A stretch of 64,000 nt of DNA from Cognatitamlana onchidii (GTDB lineage Bacteria; Bacteroidota; Bacteroidia; Flavobacteriales; Flavobacteriaceae), in the NCBI RefSeq assembly GCF_004804355.1, contig NZ_SRWZ01000001.1:186001-250000 (forward strand), written 5' to 3'. A program made the translations under genes and the position numbers. The first letter of the stretch is position 1; each line of letters begins with the position of its first letter. The notes beneath the pieces are model-generated. The model made no database searches. It was given only the letters and a program-made list of their open reading frames with translations, and had not been told where the DNA came from. This document shows, one piece after another, positions 43,062-52,149 of this stretch.

Positions 43062-43439
43062 TTAGTTTAAGTTAGTCTCTAAAACCTGAATACCATTATA
43101 CTCCAACAGGTAATCTTGATTTAAATAAATAGGTTGTTTTTCTCCTTCCGTACTTCCAATACCAACCCCAGCGTAAAGCACTATGGCATCTTTCTCTCTG
43201 GCATGTTTTTTAAAAGACTCCATCCAAACAACATCATAGTTGTTCGGGTTATCAGGCAAAATCACGGCTCTTACAATTACAAAATAATATTGACTTTTTT
43301 TATCAATACACACGAATTGCGGATGTTTTTTTAGTTTACTATTTACGGCAATAAATTCAAAACCACGCTTTTCTAGGTCTTTACCCACATGATTCATGGC
43401 TAGGTTATGTAATTCTTGTTCTGTAAGGGGTTTACTCAT
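43062..43439 (-). CDS. Conserved 125-residue protein next to apbE, function unknown
   Basis: No signal peptide or membrane helix. The order of elements (helix LTEQELHNLAMNHVGKDLEKRGFEF, then strands with lysines and acids, PQFVCIDKKSQYYFVIVRAV) recalls a small restriction-endonuclease-like or YraN-like fold, but no catalytic motif is certain. Homologues in Flavobacteria are often given an Nqr-related label purely from their position between nqrF and apbE, which I do not endorse. It probably shares a transcript with apbE. It may assist Nqr maturation or be unrelated. Confidence 0.68.
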   Translation of the reverse strand: MSKPLTEQELHNLAMNHVGKDLEKRGFEFIAVNSKLKKHPQFVCIDKKSQYYFVIVRAVILPDNPNNYDVVWMESFKKHAREKDAIVLYAGVGIGSTEGEKQPIYLNQDYLLEYNGIQVLETNLN

Positions 43440-43443
43440 GCTA

Positions 43444-43451
43444 CAAATGTA
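43444..43451 (-). promoter_or_regulatory. Putative -7 promoter box close to the 43439 start
   Basis: Reads TACATTTG on the minus strand and ends 4 bases before the ATG. It would produce a nearly leaderless transcript for this gene and apbE. A chance match is possible. Confidence 0.33.
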
Positions 43452-43498
43452 AGATTAAAATTCATAATTTTTTTGTAACTTAATGCAAAAGAAAGCTT

Positions 43499-43963
43499 AT
43501 GAAAACGTCAAAACGATTCGATCTTGCCATAAAAAAACTTTACACAGCGTTTCATGATAACACCCTACATCCTGAATGCGCAAAGCAATGTGCTGTTGGA
43601 AACATTTTGGACCACACTGATAGTTGGAAACATCTATCTGACTTACATGGTTCCTTAAAATTGAATTATGTGGGTAGGGTACATCAAAATTTGGGCAGAA
43701 AATTTAACGGCTATTCTCCTCAGGAATTACTTCGTATTGAGGTCGCATTTTTGGTTGGTTGTGGATATCGTGTTCCCTTAAACTATCAAAATACCAAGCC
43801 TAAAAACATAAAAGATAAAGATTTACTTTTTAAAGGACTTTGTGCTGTTATTGAATATTTATGCAAGCTAGAAGGTAAACAAAATATTATGGACTACACG
43901 AAATTGCTTGATTACGAACCTGTAGCGTGTCATATTCATAAGCAATTGGAGACCACGCATTAA
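43499..43963 (+). CDS. Conserved 154-residue protein beside nqr, function unknown
   Basis: Soluble and mostly helical by appearance, with no signal peptide. It has several cysteine and histidine residues that could bind metal or form a redox site (TLHPECAKQCAVGNILDH at about 21-38, and LVGCGYR, GLCAVIEYLCKLEG, EPVACHIHKQLE later). The cluster C24, C28 and H38 is notable. I do not recognise the family; similar proteins are seen near nqr genes in Flavobacteriaceae. It is convergent with nqrF and shares a bidirectional terminator with it. Confidence 0.7.
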   Translation: MKTSKRFDLAIKKLYTAFHDNTLHPECAKQCAVGNILDHTDSWKHLSDLHGSLKLNYVGRVHQNLGRKFNGYSPQELLRIEVAFLVGCGYRVPLNYQNTKPKNIKDKDLLFKGLCAVIEYLCKLEGKQNIMDYTKLLDYEPVACHIHKQLETTH

Positions 43964-44044
43964 ATAAAGTCTTTTTTAATTATGGATATTCTATCCAAAA
44001 GCAAATAAGACTAAGCAAAGTAATAGTTTTAGATACCGTAGGCC

Positions 44045-44082
44045 AAAAAAAATCCCAGCTAATTAATGCTGGGATTTTTTTT
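44045..44082. terminator. Bidirectional terminator of the nqr operon and the 43499 gene
   Basis: A perfect 15-base inverted repeat (core ATCCCAGC/GCTGGGAT, 44045-44059 and 44068-44082) with an 8-base loop and long A- and T-runs on each side. Confidence 0.9.
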
Positions 44083-44106
44083 ATTATGATAATGATATTC
44101 TATTAG

Positions 44107-45426
44107 TTATCCTCCAAAGTCATCAAAACGGATGTTTTCGTCTGGTATACCAAAATCTTCACCCATTTTTTGAACCGCTTTATTCATTAATGGCGGTCCA
44201 CAGAAGTATAATTCAATATCTTCAGGTGCATCATGCTTACTTAAATAGTTGTCAATCACACAATTATGAATAAACCCAACAAAACCATCACCTTCAGTAT
44301 CATGAATATCTTTCTTTTCTTTCCAGTTATCTTCTGGTAAAGGCTCAGATAATGCCAAGAAAAACTTAAAGTTAGGGAACTTACGCTCTAACTCGTAGAA
44401 ATGTTCTAAATAGAATAGCTCACGCTTTGAACGTCCACCATACCAATACGTAACTGTTCTTCCTGTCTCTAATGTTTTAAATAAGTGGTACAAGTGGGAA
44501 CGCATCGGAGCCATCCCAGCACCACCACCAACGTACAACATCTCTGCCTCACTTTCATTAATAAAGAACTCTCCATAAGGTCCAGAAATAGTTACTTTAT
44601 CTCCCTTCTTCCTTGAGAAAATATAGGACGATGCTACTCCTGGGTTAACATCCATCCAACCATTTTTGGCTCGATCCCATGGTGGCGTAGCAATACGAAC
44701 GTTCAACATAATTTCACGTCCTTCTGCGGGGTAAGAAGCCATAGAATAGGCTCTTTCTACCACTTCAGTATTTTTCATTACAAGCGGCCATAAACCAAAC
44801 TTATCCCACTCTGCTTGAAACTTATCTGGTGTTTCATGCTCTTCAGGATGTGCAGTAATATCAATATCTGCATATTTTATTTCACATTCAGGAATTTCAA
44901 TTTGGATATACCCTCCTGCTTTGTAACCCATATCTTCAGGAATTTCAACAACAAACTCCTTAATAAACGATGCTACATTATAGTTACGAACAACGGTTGC
45001 TTCCCACTTTTTAATACCAAACACCTCTTCTGGAATGGTAATATTCATGTCTTGCTTTACTTTAACCTGACAAGCTAATCGAGCACCATGCTGCAATTCT
45101 TTTCTAGTAAAATGAGGTGTTTCAGTCGGTAAAGCTTCACCTCCACCTTCTAATACATGACATTCACATTGAATGCATGTACCACCACCACCACAAGCTG
45201 ATGGTAAAAATATCTTACTTCCGCCTAAAGTAGACAACAAACTACCTCCTGAAGCGACTTCAATCTCCTTTTCACCATTGATGGTAATTTTTACCGGTCC
45301 AGATGGCGATAACTTCTGTTTTACAAATAATAGTAAAGCAACCAATAACAATGTTACCACCAAAAAGGCTAATACTGTTACTGCGACTACACCTGTTGTA
45401 CTTGCTGCTAATATCATGTTACTCAT
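44107..45426 (-). CDS. nqrF: Na+-translocating NADH:quinone reductase subunit F
   Basis: Electron entry subunit of the sodium pump. 439 residues: an N-terminal membrane helix (about 13-33), a 2Fe-2S ferredoxin domain with cysteines in [16 protein letters not shown] and ARLACQV, and a ferredoxin reductase-type FAD domain (RAYSMASYP). An NADH domain follows ([29 protein letters not shown]) and the chain ends DDFGG. It oxidises NADH on the cytoplasmic side and passes electrons through FAD and 2Fe-2S to the membrane part. It is the last gene of nqrABCDEF and overlaps nqrE by 8 bases. Confidence 0.98.
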   Translation of the reverse strand: MSNMILAASTTGVVAVTVLAFLVVTLLLVALLLFVKQKLSPSGPVKITINGEKEIEVASGGSLLSTLGGSKIFLPSACGGGGTCIQCECHVLEGGGEALPTETPHFTRKELQHGARLACQVKVKQDMNITIPEEVFGIKKWEATVVRNYNVASFIKEFVVEIPEDMGYKAGGYIQIEIPECEIKYADIDITAHPEEHETPDKFQAEWDKFGLWPLVMKNTEVVERAYSMASYPAEGREIMLNVRIATPPWDRAKNGWMDVNPGVASSYIFSRKKGDKVTISGPYGEFFINESEAEMLYVGGGAGMAPMRSHLYHLFKTLETGRTVTYWYGGRSKRELFYLEHFYELERKFPNFKFFLALSEPLPEDNWKEKKDIHDTEGDGFVGFIHNCVIDNYLSKHDAPEDIELYFCGPPLMNKAVQKMGEDFGIPDENIRFDDFGG

Positions 45427-46138
45427 TTCCTTTTATGTTGTTAGCGATAACTTCTTCTTCAGAGTCGGTATTAGTACCTTCTACCTGAACTGTTTCTTCT
45501 TTTTTGGCACCCTCGTCATCTCCACCTGTTAACATACCGCCAAAACTCATAAACCCAATGGCCATTAAACCTGTAATAATAAATGTAATTCCTAAACCTC
45601 TTAATGCAGGAGGCACGTTAGAATATCTAATCTTTTCTCGAATTGCAGCGATAGCCAAAATAGCAAGAAACCATCCAATACCTGAACCTATTCCATACGT
45701 CGTTGCTAAACCAATTGTAGGTATTTCACGAGATTGCATAAATAATGAACCTCCCAAAATAGCACAATTTACAGCTATTAATGGCAAGAAAATTCCTAAT
45801 GAATTATACAACGATGGTGAGAACTTCTCAACTACAATTTCCACTAATTGTACCATAGTTGCAATCGTTGCAATAAACATGATAAAAGATAAGAAGCTTA
45901 AATTATAATCGGCATATTCAGGGCCCAACCAAGTTAATGCTCCGGGTTGCAATAAATACTGATCTAACAACCAGTTTAAAGGCACCGTAATAGCCAAAAC
46001 GAAAATCACAGCTGCTCCTAAACCAACTGCTGTTGATACTTTTTTAGATACTGCCAAGTAAGAACACATCCCCAAGAATGTAGCAAATACCATGTTATCT
46101 ATAAATATTGATTTGAAAAATAATTCTATATGTTCCAT
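45419..46138 (-). CDS. nqrE: Na+-translocating NADH:quinone reductase subunit E
   Basis: Integral membrane subunit of the Nqr/Rnf DE pair with six helices and a conserved cysteine near the start ([12 protein letters not shown]) and in the middle ([10 protein letters not shown]), which hold the intramembrane iron site. The conserved core ends around residue 203. An extra tail of about 35 acidic residues follows ([12 protein letters not shown] and so on), making 239 residues against about 200 in Vibrio. It overlaps nqrF by 8 bases. Confidence 0.97.
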   Translation of the reverse strand: MEHIELFFKSIFIDNMVFATFLGMCSYLAVSKKVSTAVGLGAAVIFVLAITVPLNWLLDQYLLQPGALTWLGPEYADYNLSFLSFIMFIATIATMVQLVEIVVEKFSPSLYNSLGIFLPLIAVNCAILGGSLFMQSREIPTIGLATTYGIGSGIGWFLAILAIAAIREKIRYSNVPPALRGLGITFIITGLMAIGFMSFGGMLTGGDDEGAKKEETVQVEGTNTDSEEEVIANNIKGNE

Positions 46139-46172
46139 TTATTCTTTATTATGAATTCAGAATTCTGAATTA

Positions 46173-46820
46173 TTAATGATCTTCTACTAATGATGTGTTT
46201 CTTGTGCGTTGTATCCAAATGATAATTCCAACCACAATTAAAGCCATTGGAGCTAATAACATAAAACCATTATTCTCATAACCAAAAGCGTAAACCCCAG
46301 TTTTCTCAATTGGATCTCCCAAAACTTTAATTCCTAAAAGAGTACCTGCACCCAGTAATTCTCTAAAAAATGCTACAATTATTAAAATAACACCGTAACC
46401 AAGCGAGTTACCAATACCATCTAAAAACGATCTCCAAGGACCATTTCCTAAAGCAAACGCTTCAAAGCGTCCCATAATGATACAATTTGTAATAATTAAT
46501 CCCACAAAAACAGATAAGGTTTTACTTAATTCGTAAGCAAAAGCCTTTAGTACTTGATCTACTATAATTACTAAAGCAGCAACAACGATTAGCTGAACAA
46601 TAATTCTGATTTTAGATGGGATAATATTTCTCATTAAAGAGATAACTACATTTCCTATTCCTAGTACGAATAATACAGAAACAGACATCACGATGGCTGC
46701 TTCCAATTCAGCGGTAATAGCCAATGCAGAACAAATACCCAATACTTGAATAGTAATCGGGTTGTTATCCGCTAATGGATCTTTAATTAATGCTGCGTCT
46801 TTTTTTGATAAAAGTCCCAT
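46173..46820 (-). CDS. nqrD: Na+-translocating NADH:quinone reductase subunit D
   Basis: Integral membrane subunit paired with NqrE. 215 residues with six helices. Conserved segments include the cysteine helix [10 protein letters not shown] (about 28-37) and the second one [20 protein letters not shown] near 108-127, both matching iron ligands in Nqr/Rnf. The sequence [10 protein letters not shown] follows. It lies 34 bases upstream of nqrE and 3 bases after nqrC. Confidence 0.98.
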   Translation of the reverse strand: MGLLSKKDAALIKDPLADNNPITIQVLGICSALAITAELEAAIVMSVSVLFVLGIGNVVISLMRNIIPSKIRIIVQLIVVAALVIIVDQVLKAFAYELSKTLSVFVGLIITNCIIMGRFEAFALGNGPWRSFLDGIGNSLGYGVILIIVAFFRELLGAGTLLGIKVLGDPIEKTGVYAFGYENNGFMLLAPMALIVVGIIIWIQRTRNTSLVEDH

Positions 46821-46823
46821 AAA

Positions 46824-47570
46824 TTATTCGTTTTTTAAAGTTTCGAAATAAGGTACATACTGCTTTAACTCAGACTTAAGCATTGCAGAAACACCATCAC
46901 CAGTAATTGTTGCACCTGCAATCGCATCTACCTTGTTGTCATTTTTATTTTCATTTTTAGGATCATTATTGCCTTTGGCAACTGTAATACCTTTAAACTC
47001 GCCGTTATTCATAAGGTTTTCACCAATAAAGTCATCCATAAAAAAGCGTTGCTTAATATTAGCTCCTAAACCAGCCGTTTCCCCTTTGTGGTCAAAATAG
47101 GCTCCTTGAACTACCATATCCTTATCCATAGCAATATAAGCCCATATAGCATCCCAAAGGCCTTTTCCTCTAATAGGTGCTATGTAAAATGTTTTACCAT
47201 CCTTTTCCCCAACAAACAATGGCAATCGTCTTTCGTTTCCTTCTTTTGCACTAGCCTGTTCTTTTTTCACGTCGATTAAGTAGGCATTTTCATCCTCTGA
47301 AACATTATCCCCTTGGATAACTAATTGCTTTGAAATATACTTCTCAAATAACTGTGGAGCCTCTTTAGTTGAAACAAAAACAGCACTGCTTTCATCATTA
47401 TCATTTACGCCCATAGCGTATAAAATATTCTGTTGCTTTTCAAGACGTTCGTTGTTATCAATCATTGGTCTTAAAGCAGATGCTGTAAAGGCTAGCAACC
47501 CTCCAACTACAATCACCATAGCAATGGCAAAAATTATAGTATATACGTTTGATTCTGTTCTGTTACTCAT
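46824..47570 (-). CDS. nqrC: Na+-translocating NADH:quinone reductase subunit C
   Basis: Periplasmic FMN-carrying subunit with one N-terminal membrane helix (about 10-32). 248 residues. The FMN_bind domain holds GKGLWDAIWAYIA, GETAGLGANI and the flavinylation motif DAIAGATIT, where T221 is the expected attachment site (the usual motif is SGAT; the serine is alanine here). The flavin would be added by the apbE product encoded at 42054. A lysine/asparagine-rich insert precedes the motif (NNDPKNENKNDNK). Confidence 0.96.
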   Translation of the reverse strand: MSNRTESNVYTIIFAIAMVIVVGGLLAFTASALRPMIDNNERLEKQQNILYAMGVNDNDESSAVFVSTKEAPQLFEKYISKQLVIQGDNVSEDENAYLIDVKKEQASAKEGNERRLPLFVGEKDGKTFYIAPIRGKGLWDAIWAYIAMDKDMVVQGAYFDHKGETAGLGANIKQRFFMDDFIGENLMNNGEFKGITVAKGNNDPKNENKNDNKVDAIAGATITGDGVSAMLKSELKQYVPYFETLKNE

Positions 47571-47575
47571 GATTT

Positions 47576-48802
47576 TTAAGCTGTTTTAACTTTTACACGT
47601 TTTAAACGACGTTTAACATTGCCTTGTACCACATAATGGTCGATGGTAGGTGCAAACACATTCATTAAAAGAATCGCTAACATAACGCCTTCTGGATATG
47701 CAGGATTAAAGACCCGAATAAGAATAGAAATAAATCCTACTAAAAATCCATATATCCATTTTCCTTTGTTTGTTTGTGAAGCCGTTACAGGATCGGTAGC
47801 CATAAATACGGTACCAAAAGCAAAACCTCCTATAATTAAATGCTCCCAAAATGGTGCACTCATTAACCCATAAAACTTACTAGAATCGGAGATAATTCCT
47901 GCCGAAGCTACTTGATTAAAAATTAATCCCATCACAACAGCTCCAAGTACAGATGACAACATAATTCTCCAGCTTCCTATTTTGGTAAAGATTAAAAATA
48001 AACCTCCTAACAAAATTAGAACAGTAGAAGTCTCTCCAACCGAGCCTGGAATAAATCCTAAAAACATATCGGCCGTGCTGTAAGCCACTTCTTTACCTTG
48101 AGCAAGCACCCCAAGAATTGTTTCACCAGAGATAGCATCTAAATTTTCTCCTGCTGCAATAGCTTGGTCTCTTTCAACCGCCCCATGAACCCAAACTTTA
48201 TCTCCAGACATCCAAGTAGGATAAGCAAAAAACAAAAAGGCTCTAATGGTTAAAGCTGGGTTTAATATGTTCATTCCAGTACCACCAAAAACTTCCTTAC
48301 CAATTACAACACCAAAAATCACTGCCACAGCTAACATCCATAGTGGAATATCAACAGGAACAATTAATGGTACAAGCATTCCTGTTACCAGATACCCTTC
48401 TTCTACTTCATGCCCTTTTATGATGGCAAAAATAAATTCAATACCTAAACCTACACCATACGATACAATGACTAATGGTAAGATCTTCCAAAAACCAACC
48501 ATAAAATTATCCATGGTCCAAAACTCAGCGCTAAAAAAACTTCCTGTAACAGCTTGAATCTCCCCCAGAGCTAAGTGATGTTGATAACCCGCGTTGAACA
48601 TACCGAAAATTAAACATGGTATCATGGCCATGATAACTGTATTCATAGTACGTTTTAAATCGTCCGCAGCTTTAATATGAGTTCCGTTATGAGTAGTCTC
48701 ATCTGGCAAGAATAAAAACGTATGAATCGCCGAAAATGCTGGCAACCACTTTTTATCCTTATTTTTTATTTTAAAATCGTGTAATTTCTTTTTTAAACCC
48801 AT
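47576..48802 (-). CDS. nqrB: Na+-translocating NADH:quinone reductase subunit B
   Basis: Large membrane subunit that contains the sodium path, riboflavin and a covalently bound FMN. 408 residues with about ten helices. Conserved landmarks are GKEVFGGTGMNILNPAL and ATDPVTAS. The flavinylation site, normally SGAT with threonine as acceptor, reads DAISGETIL here, with T228 kept but the alanine replaced by glutamate. Its start overlaps the nqrA stop by one base. Confidence 0.97.
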   Translation of the reverse strand: MGLKKKLHDFKIKNKDKKWLPAFSAIHTFLFLPDETTHNGTHIKAADDLKRTMNTVIMAMIPCLIFGMFNAGYQHHLALGEIQAVTGSFFSAEFWTMDNFMVGFWKILPLVIVSYGVGLGIEFIFAIIKGHEVEEGYLVTGMLVPLIVPVDIPLWMLAVAVIFGVVIGKEVFGGTGMNILNPALTIRAFLFFAYPTWMSGDKVWVHGAVERDQAIAAGENLDAISGETILGVLAQGKEVAYSTADMFLGFIPGSVGETSTVLILLGGLFLIFTKIGSWRIMLSSVLGAVVMGLIFNQVASAGIISDSSKFYGLMSAPFWEHLIIGGFAFGTVFMATDPVTASQTNKGKWIYGFLVGFISILIRVFNPAYPEGVMLAILLMNVFAPTIDHYVVQGNVKRRLKRVKVKTA

Positions 48803-50157
48803 TATCCTATCTCTTTAAGCATTAAGTCTAAACCTTCTCTTATTATTTTTTGATGTGGTTGCTTTGATACGCAAACAAACTCTGTTAAAGCAAAATCTTC
48901 TGGAGCTACCTCATACATGCCTAAAGCTTCCATTTCATCTAAGTCCTTATACATACAAGCTTTTAAAATTTGTAGAGGATAAATATCTAACGGAAATACC
49001 TCTTCATAACCACCAGTAACCACAAAAGCTCTATGTTCACCATTGGTGTTTGTATTTAAATCATATTCCTTCTTAGGATTTAACCAAGAAAATGTAAGTG
49101 CTCTAGACGTAGACACTTTATTAAAAACTGGTTTGTTCCATCCAAAGAATTCATAATCATCACCTTCTGGAATAATAGTTACTACATTGCTGTAATAATC
49201 TAAAGCGCCATCTGGCTTTATTTGTTTCCCTGATAAAACATTACCGGAAATAATTCTATCATGACCTCCCTTTTCAACGCCCTTATCATAAATTAACGTA
49301 GCAACTTCACTACCAATAAGGGTTTTAAAATATCTTGGTTTTTGAACCGAGGATCCTGCTAGCGCTACAACACGCTCTGCATTAAATCTACCTGTAAGTA
49401 AAAGCTCTCCTATGATAACTAAATCTTGCGCAGCAACAGTCCAAACAACCTCGCCTTTATTAACTGGATCAATTTTATTAATTAACGTACCAACGTTTCC
49501 TGAAGGATGCGGACCAGACACTTTATGCAATGTCACACCAGTTAAACCAGCAAGTGGTGAATTAGATTTTCTACCAACAGCCAAATGAACTTTACCTTCT
49601 GTTAATTTAGACAAAGCCGTAACTGCAGCTTGCAACTCGGCTTCTTTACCTTGCAACGTAAAATCTAAATCTGCTGCCAATGGCGCACTTGCATATCCTG
49701 AAATAAAAATTGCTTTAGGAGATTTTTCAGGATCAGCAATCACATCGTACGGACGTTGTTTAACAAAAGGCCAACAGCCGGATTCAAGCAATTTAGCCTT
49801 AACCTCGTCAGCACCCGCTGAATCTAAACTTAAAGCTCCAAAATCTCTGTAAGACTGCTTTTTATCTGCCTCGATTTTAATAGCATCAATGCGTCTTTTT
49901 GGTCCACGTACAATCTCAACCACTTTACCTGATACCGGAGATGAGAATTTAATTACCTCATTAGCTTTGTTATAAAATAAAGTCCCTCCAGCTTCAACTG
50001 AAGAACCTTCTTTAGCAACAAGTTTTGGAATTACGCCGTGGAAATCTTCTGGCCTTACGGTGCAGTAGTTGCTGATAATTGCCTGTTCTACAGTTTTTTC
50101 AGCTTCACCCTTAAGTTTAATGTCCAGACCCTTTTTAATACGAATGTCGTTTGACAT
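48802..50157 (-). CDS. nqrA: Na+-translocating NADH:quinone reductase subunit A
   Basis: Peripheral quinone-associated subunit of the Nqr complex. 451 residues, with the biotin/lipoyl-like N-terminal fold (KEGSSVEAGGTLFYNK, SPVSGKVVEI) and the Rnf-C-like core (VHLAVGRKSNSPLA, GPHPSGNVGTLINKIDPV). The C-terminal part contains the LQILKACMYKDLDEMEALG segment. First gene of the nqrABCDEF operon, with a promoter box 38 bases upstream. Confidence 0.98.
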   Translation of the reverse strand: MSNDIRIKKGLDIKLKGEAEKTVEQAIISNYCTVRPEDFHGVIPKLVAKEGSSVEAGGTLFYNKANEVIKFSSPVSGKVVEIVRGPKRRIDAIKIEADKKQSYRDFGALSLDSAGADEVKAKLLESGCWPFVKQRPYDVIADPEKSPKAIFISGYASAPLAADLDFTLQGKEAELQAAVTALSKLTEGKVHLAVGRKSNSPLAGLTGVTLHKVSGPHPSGNVGTLINKIDPVNKGEVVWTVAAQDLVIIGELLLTGRFNAERVVALAGSSVQKPRYFKTLIGSEVATLIYDKGVEKGGHDRIISGNVLSGKQIKPDGALDYYSNVVTIIPEGDDYEFFGWNKPVFNKVSTSRALTFSWLNPKKEYDLNTNTNGEHRAFVVTGGYEEVFPLDIYPLQILKACMYKDLDEMEALGMYEVAPEDFALTEFVCVSKQPHQKIIREGLDLMLKEIG

Positions 50158-50195
50158 ATTTATTTTTATTGAAATTAGTTGTCTAAAAATCGGTG

Positions 50196-50203
50196 CAAAA
50201 ATA
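50196..50203 (-). promoter_or_regulatory. Putative -7 promoter box of the nqr operon
   Basis: Reads TATTTTTG on the minus strand, matching TAnnTTTG, 38 bases before the nqrA ATG. No -33 match is visible. Confidence 0.45.
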
Positions 50204-50312
50204 CGAATTAAATATACAGTTTACATAAAAAATACTTAGTTTTTTGCTGCAGGCACATTCCCGATTATTTTAGGCACAAATTTTGATTATATTTACGCAA
50301 AATAAGCTATAA

Positions 50313-51563
50313 ATGACATTAAGAACCTTCTTAAATTTTATCATTTTATCCGTCCCAATATTCCTATTTGCTCAAGTTGTAGAAGTTAATCCTCCCGATT
50401 ATATAAAAACGGTAAATTTTGGTGGTAATACCGAAGAAACTCAGTTACCAATAATAAGTTATGGGGATGAAATACAATTAGAATTTGATGCTTTAAACGG
50501 CAACGAAGATGATTTTTACTACAAAATAAAACACTATAATTTTGACTGGACGCCATCTGTTCTAGTACAATCTGAATTCATGGAAGGGTTCGACAATCAA
50601 CGTATTCGAGAATACGAAAACTCATTTAATACCTATCAAATTTTCTCCCATTATAAACTCACCATTCCTAACAATGAAACCAGAAGACTTAAAGTTTCTG
50701 GAAACTATATATTGTTTATTTACGACAGTTATGGAGACCTAGTGTTTTCTAGAAAGTTTATGCTTTATGAAGACCGTGTTGGTGTTGGAGTATCCATTAA
50801 AAGAGCCAGAGATATTAATGTTATTGAAGAAAAGCAGCGTGTTGAAATTTTAGTTGCATCAGGTGGTTTGCAGTTGAACAACCCCTACCAAACTGTCAAG
50901 GCATCCATTATTCAGAATAACAACCTTAACACGGCCATTACCAACATGAAACCTCAATATACTTTGGGCAGCGATTTGGTTTATCGCTATGACTCTGAAA
51001 CTAGTTTTAGAGGAGGTAATGAATACTTCTATTTTGAGAATAAAGATGTGCGAAGCGCCAGTAATGGCGTGCAATATATTGAACTAAATGATCTCTATCA
51101 TAATTATTTGTTCACAAATGCATCCAGAGCCAATCTACCTTACACATACTATCCAGATATAAATGGTAATTACGTAGTGAATAATCTCGATGCAACTAAT
51201 AATAACATTGAAGCCGATTATGTTTGGGTACATTTTTCTCTTTTAGCTAATGATAGCTTTAAAGATAAGACCGTACACGTTTATGGTAGTTTTAATAATT
51301 ATGCCATCGAAGACATTACCCGTATGGACTACAATGCAGAAGAAAACAGGTTTTCAAAAGCTATTTTATTAAAGCAAGGGTTTTACAATTATAAGTACGT
51401 TGTTGCAGACCCCAATAACCAAATTGATGAAGGCTTAATTAGCGGTGATTTTTGGCAGACAGAAAACAGTTATAAGGTATTGATCTATTATAGAGAGCTT
51501 GGCGCTCGGTATGATCGAATAATTGGTTTTGGAGAAGGGAATTCTGTGAATATTACCAATTAA
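50313..51563 (+). CDS. DUF5103 domain secreted protein
   Basis: 416-residue exported protein with a signal peptide (about 1-20, ending FLFAQ). It matches the DUF5103 family of Bacteroidota by its opening VNPPDYIKTVNF, EIQLEFDALNGNEDDFYYKIKHYNFDW and FEGxDNQRIREYENSFNT-like text. The C-terminal half has an early-set/CBM48-like beta-sandwich (VHVYGSFNNYAIEDITRMDYN, then GFYNYKYVVAD) that resembles glycogen-binding folds. The role is unknown; it is probably periplasmic or on the surface. Monocistronic and divergent from nqrA. Confidence 0.9.
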   Translation: MTLRTFLNFIILSVPIFLFAQVVEVNPPDYIKTVNFGGNTEETQLPIISYGDEIQLEFDALNGNEDDFYYKIKHYNFDWTPSVLVQSEFMEGFDNQRIREYENSFNTYQIFSHYKLTIPNNETRRLKVSGNYILFIYDSYGDLVFSRKFMLYEDRVGVGVSIKRARDINVIEEKQRVEILVASGGLQLNNPYQTVKASIIQNNNLNTAITNMKPQYTLGSDLVYRYDSETSFRGGNEYFYFENKDVRSASNGVQYIELNDLYHNYLFTNASRANLPYTYYPDINGNYVVNNLDATNNNIEADYVWVHFSLLANDSFKDKTVHVYGSFNNYAIEDITRMDYNAEENRFSKAILLKQGFYNYKYVVADPNNQIDEGLISGDFWQTENSYKVLIYYRELGARYDRIIGFGEGNSVNITN

Positions 51564-51669
51564 ACAAGTCGTTTATCTAATATTTGTATCAAAGACGTTA
51601 AAATTTGTATTAGCCATTTAATATTTACTATTTTAGCAGCCTTAAACACGTGATTTATCAATAGTTAAG

Positions 51670-52056
51670 ATGGTTCAACAAGTTACAAGTGGTATCAAAA
51701 TTTCTGTAGAAACTAACTTTGAAGGCTCCTTTTATAAAAATTATAAAATCCAATATGCTTTTGGCTATACCATTACTATAGAGAATCAAAGTAAGGATGC
51801 TGTTCAACTTAACACACGTCATTGGGAAATACTTGACGCCTTAAATAATATTGAAATTGTGGATGGCGACGGCGTTATAGGAAAAAAGCCTGTTTTAAAA
51901 CCTGGAGAATCTCACACCTATAGTTCTGGTTGTTTACTCACCTCCCCTTTTGGTGCAATGCAAGGATATTATAGCATGGTAAATTTCTCAACTACAAAAA
52001 AGTTTGATGTTGCTATTCCTTTATTTAAACTTAGCGCTCCTTTCGCAATCAATTAA
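51670..52056 (+). CDS. apaG: ApaG domain protein
   Basis: 128-residue protein with a single Ig-like ApaG fold. Typical segments are FGYTITIENQSKDAVQLNTRHW, the glycine-rich VDGDGVIGKKPVLKPGESHTYSSGC and PFGAMQGYYSM. ApaG is linked to cobalt resistance and magnesium efflux in enteric bacteria and to diadenosine polyphosphate metabolism, and the same domain occurs in F-box proteins; the molecular role stays unclear. It is a single gene, convergent with icd. Confidence 0.95.
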   Translation: MVQQVTSGIKISVETNFEGSFYKNYKIQYAFGYTITIENQSKDAVQLNTRHWEILDALNNIEIVDGDGVIGKKPVLKPGESHTYSSGCLLTSPFGAMQGYYSMVNFSTTKKFDVAIPLFKLSAPFAIN

Positions 52057-52149
52057 GCGGTGTAAGCTTCATTTTAAAAAAATAAAAAGGAACAGTTTTT
52101 AACTCACCATTCCTTAGTATTTTAGACCAAATTACGGGTTCAATTCATT

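Noticed and set aside
45173-45908. Plus-strand frames opposite nqrE/nqrF, up to 134 codons
   Set aside because: They are antisense shadows of membrane-protein genes; hydrophobic codon bias on one strand makes long open frames on the other.
52057-52149. Possible terminator with AAGGAA/TTCCTT between apaG and icd
   Set aside because: The stem is only six pairs with a loop of about 20 bases; it is not convincing as an intrinsic terminator.
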